From the NCBI GenBank assembly GCA_027450105.1, contig DAIDKJ010000004.1, forward strand, positions 1-22,934: DNA of 22,934 nucleotides, written 5' to 3'. Made by a program: the position numbers and the translations under genes. How positions within the stretch are numbered: position 1 is the first letter of the stretch; each line of letters starts with the position of its first letter. Of the stretch, positions 22,838-22,934 are shown piece by piece. The notes under the pieces were generated by a model. It searched no databases. It saw only the letters and a program-made list of their open reading frames with translations, and had not been told where the DNA came from. This DNA is from Ferrovum sp. Its GTDB lineage: Bacteria > Pseudomonadota > Gammaproteobacteria > Burkholderiales > Ferrovaceae.

Positions 22838-22934
22838 CGGCAGTTATGCGCTTCAGCGAGATAAAGCCCCTTGGGCCCCTGGGGGTAGGGGAGTTTTGAC
22901 CCGCCCGGCAGGGCCGCGCGTGAGGTTTTTGCAA

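Larger units (their letters stand above)
22497..22934. other. Gene-free end of the window (upstream of the kinase)
   Basis: No convincing gene is present. The kinase promoter should lie near 22505-22560. GTAACC and GGTTAC at about 22522-22545 form a 6-bp inverted repeat that could be an operator. A minus-strand frame spans 22617-22934 but its residues (Pro/Arg/Gly-rich, with a repeated GYPANAGG) reflect the tandem repeat and it looks non-coding. GC-rich sequence with runs of C and G fills the right end. Confidence 0.5.

Noticed and set aside
22617..22934. Minus-strand frame of 105 residues
   Set aside because: Its sequence is Pro/Arg/Gly-rich and simply translates the tandem repeat; no start site, motif or codon pattern supports it.

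Overview
The window looks like a proteobacterial chromosome of moderately high GC. A beta- or gammaproteobacterium, or a member of the Acidithiobacillia, fits the bufferin operon, OmpW, ArfB and a UhpB/MoxY-type two-component system. The genus cannot be fixed from the sequence alone. Genes are tightly packed and often translationally coupled, except for a looser patch at about 4.2-7.8 kb.

Layout. (1) 1-2778: the tail of an unknown gene, then a four-gene bufferin operon (bufA-bufB-bufC-bufD). It encodes a Cys-rich exported RiPP precursor, its MNIO maturase, the partner protein and a DoxX membrane protein. (2) 2928-4156, minus strand: a metallophosphoesterase and the ribosome-rescue factor ArfB. 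(3) 4290-7419: a segment bounded by two ~300-bp direct repeats. The first repeat carries an intact tRNA-Pro(CGG) and the second a decayed copy. Between them lie a lipoprotein esterase and an OmpW-like porin. A RelE-type toxin remnant follows. (4) 7798-9561, minus: a BluB-CobT fusion for cobamide lower-ligand synthesis and activation. (5) 9804-19374, plus: a run of eight tightly spaced genes. They are a phosphatase-aminotransferase fusion, a U32 protein, a UbiV-like U32 protein, a second U32 protein, a cytosolic NMT1/SsuA-like binding protein, a third U32 protein, a PEP-synthase/rifampin-phosphotransferase-like enzyme and an SDR oxidoreductase. (6) 19472-22496, minus: a histidine kinase, a response regulator and a fumarylacetoacetate-hydrolase-family enzyme in one direction. 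(7) 22497-22934: no convincing gene, but a tandem 26/27-bp repeat.

The most interesting part is region 5. Three U32 paralogues of 317-326 aa keep the same cysteine quartet (about residues 172/176/206/210). They sit with one UbiV-like U32 protein whose cysteine pattern resembles a 4Fe-4S site. Characterised U32 proteins (UbiU/UbiV, RlhA, TrhP) take part in O2-independent hydroxylation rather than proteolysis. My inference is a multi-step anaerobic hydroxylation or modification pathway that also uses a phosphotransferase, a dehydrogenase, a possible small-molecule-binding protein and an aminotransferase. The product is unknown, and I do not recognise this gene set as a described pathway. The two fusion genes at its left edge can also be read together as a compact cobamide nucleotide-loop module.
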